Source: Chenopodium formosanum (Eukaryota; Streptophyta; Magnoliopsida; Caryophyllales; Amaranthaceae). Taken from it: a stretch of DNA of 64,000 nt. How positions within the stretch are numbered: position 1 is the stretch's first letter; the number at the start of each line of letters is the position of its first letter. The notes below the pieces were generated by a model. The model saw only the letters and a list, made by a program, of their open reading frames with translations. It ran no database searches and had not been told where the DNA came from. The DNA is taken from positions 68,962,001 through 69,026,000 of the forward strand of contig CM044877.1 in NCBI GenBank assembly GCA_024500155.1, in the 5' to 3' direction. Below, piece after piece: positions 10,567-22,746 of this stretch. The translations under genes were made by a program, and so were the position numbers.

Positions 10567-11689
10567 TCAACCTTTGCTTCTAACAGTCATTTCACCCTTT
10601 AGAAGGAGTGTACTTGTCTGTCTTCTTTTTTGCCCTTTTTCCTTTGGGATTCTCTTCGTCTGCTTCTGCCTTTGTTCTACTTCAGCTGCCATTTTTCTTT
10701 CTTCATTATCTTTCTTCTTCTTTGCAGCAATTGCATCCTTTCTTCTCATTTCAATTTCCTGGAAATAAGCAGGATCTTTCTTCTTCTCATTGAACTTCTC
10801 TAATTCTGACAACACATCATTCCTAGATTCATTCAAATCACACAGCACCAGTGTCGTACAGATCTCACCTCGCAAAAATTTTCTCCCAATAATCTCACAA
10901 CAGAAAAAAAAAACTTATCAATATGTAATTAATAAAAGCATTCGAAAGGGAAAAACTACATACAAAATAGATGAATAATTACTGTTTTCAGTTCATTTAA
11001 TTTGAACGATTCGCCAACAAAATGGAGCATGTGATACATGACAAACACCCCACAGTCCAAATTGTCAACTTTTTCTTTTCTCCATTCCAACTCAACAATT
11101 TGAAACCTATAAGAAGGTAGCTGAGAACTCTTTGGATAATTTCTTTTTCCGAGAAAAACACCCATTTGATCACACTGACATAAAATATAAAAGTTTAGAA
11201 TAAAATAAAACAAGAAAAAAGAAAAAAAAAATTTAAATGGAAACAATAAGTAAACAGAAACATAACAATGAATCAACATAAACATACCAAGTGTGAAGAC
11301 AATTCTTTGGTATATTCAAGAGCATCATCACGCTAGATGATATAGTCAAGATAATATACCACCTCTTTTGTATGATCAATAACAAACAAAATGTAGTGAT
11401 TCTCAATAAGAACAGGAAAATATATCTGAAACAGAAAAAATTAAAACACTGATTTAGACAGATTAACACAAAACAGAACTATTTTAAAGTTTTGATAGTA
11501 ATTTATCATGAAATATACCAGTTCATCATCCATAATATCACATTCAGGATTCTCATAGCTCACCCAACCTTCCCATAAACCGTGCAAATCATTAACAGCT
11601 TGCGAAACTTCACCTTTGCCAATGTTTTCACAAACATGCAAGAATGCAAACTATTAAAAGTATGAGAACTTGTTTATATAAAAAGATAA

Positions 11690-11757
11690 TAACTTTAGTG
11701 CACATAAAGGGTAACTTTAGTGCACATAAAGGGTAACTTTAGTGCATATAAAAAAAA
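11690..11757 (-). repeat. GTTACCC repeats, minus orientation, in a Ulp1 gene intron
   Basis: Three 22-bp units read on the plus strand as AAAGGGTAACTTTAGTGCAC, the reverse complement of the units elsewhere. Confidence 0.85.
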
Positions 11758-12339
11758 AAAATCAAATTACTTACACTTTGTCTCACACCAAAGAAGAATT
11801 TTCGAGGACCAGAATCAAAACATGTCTTCTCGTTCAAATACAGACAGTAGCAATCAATGATGCACCATCTAATTCTAAGTGGAGCTACCAGGGATACCAT
11901 GTCTTCTCTTGGAATTAAAAAATTCATCCCAATAGTAACAAGATTCTCACTGCAACAATAAAAAATAAGATAAGCATTAAAAAAAATAAAGGAAAAAAAA
12001 CATATAAATTATAATTATCATAAAAAATGACACTTAACTTCCTCATCATTGAATCATCCTTCAGTAAACAATAATCAAGAATTTCCTGATGTAACTTGGG
12101 CAAATTCTTGAAAATCCGAGCATTAGCCCTCAAAAACAGAGTAAGAAAAGGAACATCCACACCTACTGGCCCACAGTCGAGTGAGCAAAAAGATTTATTG
12201 TCTCTGACTATACGTCTATAAGCATTTGCTACAGAAGGCCCAGCATCATCCTCAGACCTATTCATCAAAACACTGTTCCTTTACCATTGACATCATCCTC
12301 AGACCTATTCAAATTCAAATCTTCTGCAGGTTCATTATC

Positions 12340-12417
12340 AGGAACATCATTGTTATGACCTTCAGGTTCATTATCGGGAACATCATTGTTATGACCTTCA
12401 GGTTCATAAAAATCACG
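12340..12417 (-). repeat. 39-bp in-frame tandem duplication in Ulp1 exon 4
   Basis: Encodes EPEGHNNDVPDN twice, followed by a third EP. The two DNA copies differ at one base, so the duplication is recent. Confidence 0.9.
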
Positions 12418-12724
12418 AAACATTTCATGAATAGACTTCATCTTGTTACACTCCTCAATTAAACCATCTAAAAGCTTCAGGTAATGAGGATCAGAAAGTA
12501 GCTGTTGTGTTTGAGAAAATACAACAGGATCATCAGAGGATAATGATTCAGTTCTGCGAGAAGCAATCATATCACTCAAGGTTTGAAAACCCTGTGACTG
12601 AACCAACAATAATACATCCATATTTCTTTTGACCAAAAGAAATGTTTCATGAACAGCCTGCAAACATATGAACCAATAAGAAACTATACAAATGTAAAAA
12701 ATAAAAATAAAAAACAAATGAAAA

Positions 12725-12810
12725 TTCATGATATATGCATAAAGTTACCCTTTTAAATGCATAAAGTTACCCTTTATTATGCATAAAGTTACCCTTTAAA
12801 ATGCATAAAG
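12725..12810 (+). repeat. GTTACCC repeats interrupted by the CACTA insertion
   Basis: Units ATGCATAAAGTTACCCTTTT end at ATGCATAAAG just before the CACTA end. The array resumes after the element at 24,540 with AAGTAACCCTTATAAC. Confidence 0.9.
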
Positions 12811-12825
12811 CACTAGTAGAAAAAA

Positions 12826-13080
12826 CGCATTAGGCAGCGGTTCAAACCCGGTCTAAGGCACCGGTTTGAACCGCTGCCTATTTGAGGGGTGCCAAAAACC
12901 CCCTATTTGGCACCGGTTCAAAACCGGTGCCATAGGGTTTAATAGGCACCGGTTAACCGGTGCCATAGGGTGGAATAGGCACCGGTTAACCGGTGCCTAA
13001 TACTGCTCTCCCGCCATTTTTTTTTTTTGGGTGGTGGATAGTTTAGGCACCGGTTCCTGCCTAACCAGTGCCTTTTGTAT
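12826..13080. repeat. CACTA left subterminal GGCACCGGTT repeats
   Basis: At least eight copies of CACCGGTT/AACCGGTG in both orientations, several as perfect dyads (GCACCGGTTAACCGGTGC). In En/Spm-type elements, subterminal repeats bind the TNPA-like protein; that role here is inferred. Confidence 0.9.
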
Positions 13081-13267
13081 ATATTTTTTTTTTTTTCGTT
13101 TTTTTTTCCATCGTGCAATAATATTTTTTAAAAAAAACCTGCAATAATAATACCCTGTAATTCCAGCAATTATATTAAATATAATAATTAATAATTTTAT
13201 TATTACAATAACTAATAATAATATTATTAATTATTATATACAAAAATAATATTAGATACAAGAATTC

Positions 13268-13270
<3 letters not shown>

Positions 13271-13340
<70 letters not shown>

Positions 13341-13352
13341 TAGATAGATAGA
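13271..13352. repeat. (TA)n then (GATA)n microsatellite
   Basis: About 34 TA units followed by about four GATA units, inside the CACTA 3' region. Confidence 0.95.
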
Positions 13353-13517
13353 TATATAGATATATATAAATATTCCCAAACGCAATACAAAAAAAAAAAA
13401 AAAAAAAAAAAGTTGCTTACATATACAAATAATAGTAAGTACACATATATAATGAATAATAAGTTATATTTAGTTCAAAAGTTAACATAAATAATTTACA
13501 ATTACAATGCATGCCAT

Positions 13518-16500
13518 TTACATGTTGAAGGTGATGAAAGACGCCAACATGTCACGAACTTCATTAAGCTCCTTGATTGTCAACGGACCATCCTTTTGGA
13601 CCTTGCAAAACTTGAAATACAAAAACATTATTTTAAAAATAATTAATTAGGCAAAAAATATGTATTTAATCAAATATTACCTATACGACTTCTATATAGC
13701 CCATTTACTACATTACTTATCAAATGAACTATTTTTTTCTCATAACATTTCAATATTGGATAGTTGTATGTGTGTAAGCCCTAAAATTGTATAGGAGAGC
13801 ATTTTATTAAGGTTTATGACGGTTTTTACCCAAAATGGCCCGAGGCCTATATGACCTTACTTTACCCATTTCCTACATTTCTTATTAAATGAACTTTATT
13901 TATCTCATAACATGTCAATATTATCTAGTTATAGGTGTATAAGGAAAGAAATCACATCAAAAGAGCATATTAACACAAAATGGTCCTAATATGGCCCATA
14001 TGACTTCTATTCAACCCATTTTCTACCTTTCTTGTGAAATAGCCTTTTTGTTTCTCATAACATGTCATTGTTGGATAATATTAGGTGTCTAAGGCTAGAA
14101 ATGACATCAATATAGCATTTCAAGAAGTTTAACAACGCATTTTACTCAACATGGCCCAAATAGGGCTTATATGACTTTTATGTAGCCCATTTTCTACATT
14201 ACTTATCAAATGAACTATTTCTTTCTCATAACATGTCAATGTTGGGTAGTTGTATGTGTGTAAGCCCTAAAATTGTATAGGAGAGCATTTTATTAAGGTT
14301 TACGACGCTTTTTACTCAAAATGGCCCGAATATGGCCTATATGACCTTACTTTGCCCATTTCCTACATTTCTTATTAACTGAACTTTATTTATCTCATAA
14401 CATGTCAATATTATCTAGTTATATGTGTATAAGGAAAGAAATCACATCAAAAGAGCATATTAACACAAAATGGCCCTAACATGGCCCATATGACTTCTAT
14501 TCAGCCCATTTTCTACCTTTCTTGTGAAATAGCTTTTTTGTTTCTCATAACATGCCATTGTTGGGTAATATTAAGTGTCTAAGGCGTGAAATCACATCAA
14601 TATATCATGTCAAGAAATTTTAGGACTTACCTCATCAAGCTGTTGAGTGTCCGTACAATGAGTCACAATGTCAAGCATGAATCTCATCACATACAAAGCA
14701 CAATCAAGTCCATTCTCTTGTTGTGCGCACTAGCATATGACAAACAAATCACATCAGTGAAACATGCAAAGGAAATGAGCAAATATTTACTACCATAGAT
14801 TTTCAAGATAATCACAATAATATCATGTAAATTACCAACGGTGTCTTCCATGTTGGACCCTTTGGAGCACGACAATGTAGCTTCTTCATAACACTGTAGT
14901 ATAAAAAATACAATCAAATTTGATTAGTCGTATGATTACTAAATTAGTTATTATTAGCAATAATCATCACTATAGGTTGCTATATATATTTACTTTTGCA
15001 ATATAGACTTCACGAGCCACTTCTCCGATGATCGAGCTGAATCAAGGTGATAAATTGTGTTAGTGGAATTACAAATCACCATGAGGCTCCAATGCTCCCT
15101 ACATAAGTTCACAATAGACAAGGTAATTAATATTTAGGAGTTAACATATAATGAGGCCAAATCGATTGAATTTGACATGGTTAGTCATACTCTCTATAAC
15201 ATGGGGCGAATATGAACTTGTCTCCCGCATGCGTTGATTCCCTTATACTCTGTTCAACATAGTACAACACGTCATGGGGGTTGCCTATGATTTTAGTAGT
15301 GGATAACTGCTCGGGGCATAACCACCCAACTTTACAAGGAGAATCAGTGTCAGTTAAGTGCTCCTGTAGTGCTCTGCGTGCATGAACATTGATTAATTTA
15401 TCAGATGTAGGATAATCACCATCAATTTGAATAACTTGAAAAAAGTATGAAATTTATGTAGGCATTGAAGTACCTCATGAATGTTTGAATGAGGGAAATG
15501 TTAAGCTTTGCACCACGTAGAAATTCCTTCACATCTTCTTTGCTGATCCATGCAATTGCATCCTCATCATAGTGGAACATTGCCTTAGGAAGTGCAACTT
15601 CCATGGGATCGACCAAATGACAAGCACGGTTGTGAAGAAAGGTCATGTCAGTAGAGAGCGATTGAAGAACAATGTCTTCAACAATTGGAGTAGGTGGCAT
15701 GGGTGAACCTTTAGAAGAGTGCAACTTCGACGCTTGTTCACTCTTGGACTGTTGTTCACTAAGCTTCTTCTTAGGTTGATCAATTCTTTTAGGCTTCTCC
15801 ACCCTCTTTCTCTTTGAAGTTTTGCTTCCATTGGAAATCTGAAATAGTTTGAGAAATAATAAGTTTCAACTCACAATCACTTATAATAGCCAAGTGAGTA
15901 GCCATTTCGGGTCAAAATGGCTTTTTTTTATGAATTTGACCCAAAAACTTAGAACTTGGCGATTTTTATGTAATTTCAAATGACAAACACTTATAAATAT
16001 GTGATTATGAGTTGTTTTGAGATGCAAGGAGTTTATAAGTTGAGAAATGAAGAAAATAGGCAAGTGAGTAGCCATTTCGGCTCAAAATGGCTTTTTTTAT
16101 GAATTTGACCTAAAAACTTAGAACTTGGCGATTTTTATGTAATTTCAAATGACAAACATTTATAAATACGTGATTATGAGTAGTTTTGAGATGCACGGAG
16201 TTTATAAGTTGAGAAATGAAGAAAATAGGCAAGTGAGTAGCCATTTCGGGTCAAAATGGCTTTTTTTTATGAATTTGACCCAAAAACTTAGAACTTGGCG
16301 ATTTTTATGTAATTTCAAATGACAAACACTTATAAATATGTGATTATGAGTTGTTTTGAGATGCAAGGAGTTTATAAGTTGAGAAATGAAGAAAATAGGC
16401 AAGTGAGTAGCCATTTCGGGTCAAAATGGCTTTTTTTTATGAATTTGACCCAAAAACTTAGAACTTGGCGATTTTTATGTAATTTGAAATGACAAACACT

Positions 16501-18987
16501 TATAAATATGTGATTATGAGTTTTTTTGAGATGCAAGGAGTTTATAAGTTGAGAAATGAAGAAAATAGGCAAGTGAGTAGCCATTTCGGGTCAAAATGGC
16601 TTTTTTTTATGAATTTGACCCAAAAACTTAGAAATTGGCGATTTTTATGTAATTTCAAATGACAAACACTTATAAATATGTGATTATGAGTTGTTTTGAG
16701 ATTCAAGGAGTTTATAAGTTGAGAAATGAAGAAAAAAGGCAAGTGAGTAGCTAATTTACCTCCTTATTAATCAACTTCACCCATGCACGTGGCCTATCAA
16801 CGAAGCTACCTACAGCTTGCCAAAGTGCTGTTATCTCAACCTCCTCTATCGGTACGGGTAGTGGGATGTCTTCGAACCCCGCAACCACTGAATCGATCCC
16901 AACCGAGTAATGATGTGGCCCCGCCGTAGCACCCGTCGTCGGTTGGGCACTACCATACGCCACCAAACTCAACACGGTACTATTTGCATGCCCCGGGGCT
17001 AGAAGTGCACACCGGGTGTCTTCCTACACAAGTAAATATATAAAAAGAAGATAGTTAAGTAGGACTTTTACAACAGCATAGATATAACAAAATTCATTAA
17101 GGTAGAGGGTTACAAATTACCTGTAACTCTGGAAATTCATGCGGTGTTGGATTTGCAAGCTCCCTCGAGTCCGCATGTGTAGGAGTAGGAACCTACAACA
17201 GTATATCAATCATTGCACCTAAAATCTCAATTAACTCGGTATTTTAAAACTTTTAATAACCCAGTTGATTTTACCTGAGGTGGCACATCTTCACCACGTA
17301 TCTCATCTCCTCCATGTCTATCACCTTCTCCTTGTCCTTTTGGTTCAGAACATGAGTCGACCGGGGTACGAGTGAGAAACGGCAAAGTCGGTAAGTTCAT
17401 CAGCTTCGCCCAAGCATTCAATTCACCAACTATCTCGTTGCGTACTTGTTCCTTAATTGATGCCACCTTGGCATTCAACTCCCCCGGTGAGTTAACACTG
17501 GCTCGAGATGTACCCGATTTTGTGTATTCGGGACCCATCACCTTATTCCATCCAAGCAATGACCCTCCCGAACCTACTACTCGTCCTGGATGGTATGGCC
17601 TTCCCAAAGCCATGGTGAAAGGGTCATTCTCAATACTTGGTTCAAATTTGCCCTCCACCATCTCTTGAGTGTGCTCAAGCTATAGCATAAGGAAAAATGA
17701 GGTCAGTAAAACAGTTAATGGTTAGATGCAAAAGTGACTTAATTTCAACAATTCATAGGTAACTTACTAGCTTATCCGCCAGTTTTTTGGCTTCCGGACC
17801 CTTGATGAACCATTTTCCGGTTTTCTTATCAAACGAATGGAGAGAACAAAAGAAATCACCGGCACGACTCACCAAGGTAGTGATCGTGGAACTAGAGGGT
17901 TCCTTCGATGCCACTAGAAGCGCTTTAGGGTATAAACCCGAAGCGGCCCACTCAGGTCTCTTTTCAGCAAAAGTCTTAGGACCCATACGATGGACATATT
18001 CCTTCTTTTCTGCATTCGCTTGATTTTGCTCTCGAAGTTCCTACAAAACAAAAAATGTTAGTCTCATTAATACAAAAAGTGTCAAGCTATTATTCAATTG
18101 ACATCAGATTTACACAAACTTACAATGGCTTTCTTTTGACTCTTCATTCTAACGAACTCTTCCCAATCATCTTTTGACACGGTCGGCCATATTTTCCACG
18201 GGAGACGGTTATCCTCTTTGGCATTCTTCTTCTTTGTTTGCACCTTCTTCTTCTTATGGATCCACCGATTAGTCAACTTGGTCTTAAAGCCTCTGAATCT
18301 TTCCGCTAATAAAGAGACAAACACCCTTTTCTTCTCGGGATCATTAGGAATAGAAAACTGCCTCTGCAAGCACAAATTAAAACTGATTATTGGTTTCTAT
18401 TTAAAATCAATCATAAGGTTAAGGTATCTTAAATTGTCTAAATGTGCCAAAAACACACTTACCCTTGTATCATCCCAAAATGCTTGAATCAAACCCGGAG
18501 GTACTTGCCGCATTACAAGTGTAATGGGGATTTTCCGCGAACATAAGCCAACTTGATTAGCATATTGTCGACGCCATTTGGGCTCGGGTTGGCCTTTGTT
18601 GTCATACTCCAAGACCATGGGACCGTCCGGTTTCTTAAAGCTTCTCGTCGGACCCCTTGTTTTTCTTTCAGCCGGTGCCTTTTCCCCCCCTCCACCACCT
18701 GTGTTGTTTTCATCTTGTCCTTGGCCTTGACTTTCAGGAGTCGGGTTCTCACCAACAATCTCACGTGCTGTATTTTCAATGGTCGGTGCACGTTCAGTTA
18801 ACATTTCAAAATCGTCAAGCCTACGCTCGAACTCATCTTGAGCCTGATCCTCTGGCTCACCCAAGTCATCCTCCTTATTCATATCATAAGGAGCATCACT
18901 ATCATCGGAGTCGTCATCCTCGTACTCGTCCTCATACTCATCATCGTCAATGTCCTCTACCAAACGAGGATCATGATCGTCCGCCAT
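13518..18987 (-). CDS. CACTA second gene: TNPA-like protein with Ulp1-like C-terminus
   Basis: About twelve exons on the minus strand: 18,987-18,463, 18,363-18,124, 18,040-17,768, 17,679-17,275, 17,192-17,121, 17,023-16,760, 15,838-15,474, about 15,430-15,200, 15,098-14,994, 14,893-14,836, 14,729-14,631 and 13,610-13,518. The protein starts MADDHDPRLVED with a strongly acidic stretch. RGPTRSFKKPDGP through QVPPGLIQAFW resembles the En/Spm plant transposase (Transposase_24-like) region. A middle part holds DTRCALLAPG and a Lys-rich patch. The last exons form a C48 protease core: catalytic His in EHWSLMVICN, Asp in YHLDSARS, and Gln and Cys in AQQENGLDCALYVMRFM. All four key residues are present, unlike in the MULE gene. 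The exon 7/8 join near 15,430-15,474 did not resolve to a clean frame, so one exon border is wrong or damaged there. Two large introns hold tandem repeats. Confidence 0.78.
13680..14640. repeat. 486-bp tandem duplication of about 160-bp subunits
   Basis: The word TAGTTGTATGTGTGTAAGCC occurs at 13,761 and 14,247, 486 bp apart. Each unit is three diverged subunits marked by CTCATAACATGTCA followed by TGGCCC. It fills the last intron of the TNPA-like gene. Confidence 0.88.
15891..16740. repeat. Five tandem 170-bp repeats in an intron of the CACTA gene
   Basis: The word CAAGTGAGTAGC starts at 15,891, 16,061, 16,230, 16,400, 16,570 and 16,740, giving units of 169-170 bp that are nearly identical. 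The ORFs of about 64-70 codons in them (MATHLPIFFIS...) are repeat translations, not genes. Confidence 0.95.
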
Positions 18988-19413
18988 GAGATATAAGCAC
19001 CTGTCAAAGCAATCATAAAACAATATTAGTGTATAGTAAAGTATATGCATGATAGTTATTATGTTTATGTAGAAGCTATTTTAGCCATTTTCACCTACTT
19101 ATTACGGTCCTATAACCTTGTATATGCATGATAATGAGTACAAAATGCCAATTTCAATCTACATATGGAAAATAGGTTGTTAGAATGAATAAATGTTAGT
19201 TCATACACAAAACAAAGGAGTTGGGTTAAGTAGAAGCTATTTATGCCAGTTTCACCTACTTATGGTCCTATAACCTTGTATATGCATGATAATGAGTACA
19301 CTTAGGCAATTTCAAACAACAAATATATCATTTTCGCTTACTTATGCTCCTATATACATGATAACTAAACTATATTTGCAATGAAACCATTACTAACTTT
19401 TAATCAAACTACC

Positions 19414-22400
19414 TCATTCTGAAATTCCTTCGTTGTGGTCTGATCGCATATAACCTGCTTCGTTGTCTATGTCATTTAGTACTCCAGGTCTAGGAACAGT
19501 GAAAGGTGCTGAATCATCAAACGCATCATATTCTTCCTCATCTTCAACATCTCCAATGCCTAGGATTCTTCTTTTGCCAGCTAGCACTATAGACCATTTT
19601 GAATCCATTGGGTCAGTTACGTAGAACACTTGCTTAGCTTGAGATGCAAGGATAAATGGTTCCGCACTATCATTCAAGTGGCCAAGATCTACAAGAGTAA
19701 AGTCCTCATATTTGACGTTTCGCCTGATATTATCAACCCACTTACACTTGAAAAGAGCAACCGTGAAGTCACAATAATCAAGCTCCCATATTTCTTGAAT
19801 TCGACCATAGTATGACAACTCTGCATCGACAGGTGATTTATCCTTAGAACTTGCAAACTCCCTTGACGATGCCACAAGAGTTACACCACTGTTTTGGGTG
19901 GAGGAAGATTTCAAATCACGAGCCTCGGTCCAAAAAGTGTACCCATTGATGTCATATCCCTCAAATGAACGGACATCATCCCTAGGACCGTACGCAAGCC
20001 ACTGTACTGTATCGGTCACATTAGTATCATTCAATCCACTCATTACTCGTTCACGAAACCAATCAACAAATTTCTTATTATGCAACTGCATAAGTGCCCT
20101 TTCACCTTTGGATGGAAATTCGGCACGCAAACAAGCCATGTGCTCGTCTAAATATGGGTGCACATCTGAAACATGGTGCAACACATAAAGGTGTGCTTGT
20201 AAGAACTGATCTCGGTCTGGTGACATTCGTTTCGACCCAATTGTGCCATGACCATCAAGTCTACCTTCATGTCGAGAAGTAGAAAGACCAATAGGTTGAG
20301 CAAGGGCTATGTAGTCCGCCACAAAGTTACCTATCTCCTCACCCACTGTCCCTTGCATTATACTTCCTTCAGGGTGAGCTCGGTTCCGTACTTTATCTTG
20401 TAATGTACCCATGTGTCTTTCAAAAGGGTAGCACCACCTCATGAACACTGGACCGCACAACTTAATCTCACGCACCAAATGAAGAACCAGATGAACCATT
20501 ATGTCAAAAAATGAGGGTGGGAAATACATCTCAAATTTGCACAAAGTCACAACCACATCAGCTTGCTAAGCATCTAGTGTACAAGGATCAAGAACTTTGT
20601 TACAAATTGTATTGAAAAACGAACAAAGGCTTGTAATCGCTTCCCTCACATGTTTCGGTAGAATTCCACGGATTGCAATCGCTAGGAATACTTGCATCAT
20701 AATGTGACAATCATGGGATTTCATACTTGTCAGCTTCAATTCTCCATTTAAGGTTACAAATCTTTTCATGTTAGATGAGTACCCTGATGGAACCTTAATG
20801 TCGTACAAACATGCACAAAACATACGTTTCTCTACTCTTGACAATGTATAGCAAGCCGGGGGTAAATAATTCTTTTCATCCTTCCCTTTACCCTTAACTT
20901 TCTTCTTTGACGCATCTTTGGCCTTTCCCTTTCCCTTGCTCTTCTCCTTCCCTTTTTTCGAAACACTTTCATCTTCTATTCTCGGCTCCTTTCCCTTTCT
21001 AACCTTTTCTTGAGGCCACAATTCTGGACGAATCCCCATCTCTTGCAAATCTAACCGTGCACCCTTTCCGTCCTTTGATTTGCCTGGGATATTCATAAGC
21101 GTCCCCAAAAGAGCATCACACACATTCTTCTCTATATGCATCACATCAAGACAATGCCTAACGTCATGTTCTCTCCAGTACGGCAGCTTCCAAAAGATTG
21201 ATTCTTTCTTAAACAGAGCAGCTGAGACCACAGTTTTTTCTGATTTTCCAAACACCGTTTGTATCCCTTTCACCCGAGCACTAATCTCAGCACCAGTCAA
21301 TGGTCTAGGCGCAGTATCCTCTTCCACGGTTCCATCGAAAGCCTTTTTCTGCCTACGGTACGGGTGATCACGCCTAAGGAACCTTCGAGTCCGTAGGTAC
21401 ACATCTTTGTGAGAATGAGTCAGGTATACGCTTGATGTGTCATCAATACATATGGGGCATGCTTTTTTCCCTTTGACCTTGTACCCACACAAGTTGCCAT
21501 ATGCAGGGAAGTCATTCATGGTCCACATAAGGGCTGCACGCAATGTGAACATCTCGTTCTGATGAGCATCGAAAACGGAAACCCCTTCGTCCCACATCTT
21601 TCTCAAGTCGTCAATAAGCGGCGAAAGCATTACATACTTATGTTTCATGCACAGCCAAGGAGGCAAATTATAAATCACTAAAAGTACCGGCCATGTGCTG
21701 TGTTGGGTACTAAGAGTGCCAAATGGATTCATCCCGTCCGTGCACAACTCAAGCCTTAAATTTCTGACTTCATTACCAAATTCCTCAAACTTCAAATCAA
21801 TGTTCTTCCACTGTGGAGAGTCAGCTGGATGCTTCAGCATTCTGTTTTTCTTTCTTCCCTCTGCATGCCACCTCAAGTTTTTAGCGTCTTTTGGTATTGA
21901 GAACAGACGCTTAAACCTTGGAATAATGGGAAGATACCACAACACCTTAGCAGGAGGTCCCTCCGTGCCAGGATTGCAACTCATGCGCTTGTACCGCGAC
22001 CGCTTGCATCATGGACACTCCTGCAGTTTTTCATACTCATTTCGATACAAAATACAGTCATTAGGACATGCATGTATCTTCTTATACTCCAAACCAAAGG
22101 GACACATGAGCTTCTTTGCGTAATAATAAGACTTAGGAATTTCATTCCCATCAGGCAACATATCACTTAATGCGGTCAACAAAGAAGTAAAACTGATGTC
22201 CGTCCACCCATGCTTCGACTTAATGTTGAAAAGTGTTAGCACGACCGATAGTTTGGAGTATTTTTTGCACCCGGGATACAAAGGCTTTTTGGAAGCCTCC
22301 GATAATAATTCAAACACTTCACCTTCAACACCTTGCAACATCTCATCCACTTGTTCATCCTCGACCTTATCCGCCTGATCTTCATCGGCTTCATCCTCAC

Positions 22401-22746
22401 CATTATCAACAATATACTCATCATTCTCGTATTCCTCGTCAACATGAATCTCAGTGCTTCTAACACGCACATCATTCCGATCAAGATCCCCACTGTACTC
22501 TCCACTTTCTCCGTGCCAAATCCACACATGGTAAAATTGCCTAAACCCACGACATAATACATGATCTCTAATGATTTCAACACTATCGACCATATTCACA
22601 CAATTACAATCAACACAAGGACAATAAAGGCCTTTGCCTCCCAGTATGCGTTGATAAGCTAAAGCCCTCTCGCAAAACTCTTGAACCCCATTCCAAAATT
22701 CCAATGTATCGCGTCTACCATACATCCAACCACGATCCTTCTCCAT
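19414..22746 (-). pseudogene. CACTA TNP2-type transposase with two internal stops
   Basis: One continuous frame of 1,111 codons, interrupted only by TGA 22,009-22,011 and TAG 20,566-20,568. Domains in order: a transposase-associated N-terminal domain (MEKDRGWMYGRRD, then CPCVDCNC), the TNP2 transposase core (LFSIPKDAKNLRWHAEG, ELCTDGMNPFG, CPICIDDTS, HCLDVMHIEKNVCDALLGT), then a DUF4218-like part (CKFEMYFPPSFFDIMVHL, GPVFMRWCYPFERHM) and a DUF4216-like C-terminus (YYGRIQEIWELDY, ASQAKQVFYVTDP). This is the usual order for plant CACTA transposases, which cut and join at the CACTA ends. A Lys/Gly-rich insert (KGKEKSKGKGKAKD) sits before the DUF4218 part. The first stop lies where relatives read CPxCxxSRYK. 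The start is the first Met of the open frame and agrees with family N-termini. Confidence 0.93.

Noticed and set aside
10574..10793. Phe-rich plus-strand ORFs
   Set aside because: Antisense to the Lys/Glu-rich last exon of the MULE Ulp1 gene.
13175..13444. ORF of Tyr/Ile-rich codons over (TA)n
   Set aside because: Translation of a microsatellite. The same holds for 46,430-46,723 and 59,113-59,572.
15881..16742. Set of similar ORFs MATHLPIFFISQ
   Set aside because: Translations of the 170-bp tandem repeat in an intron. The matching ORFs arise only because the units are nearly identical.
22195..22557. Plus-strand ORFs opposite the CACTA transposase
   Set aside because: Shadow frames of the N-terminal transposase domain.
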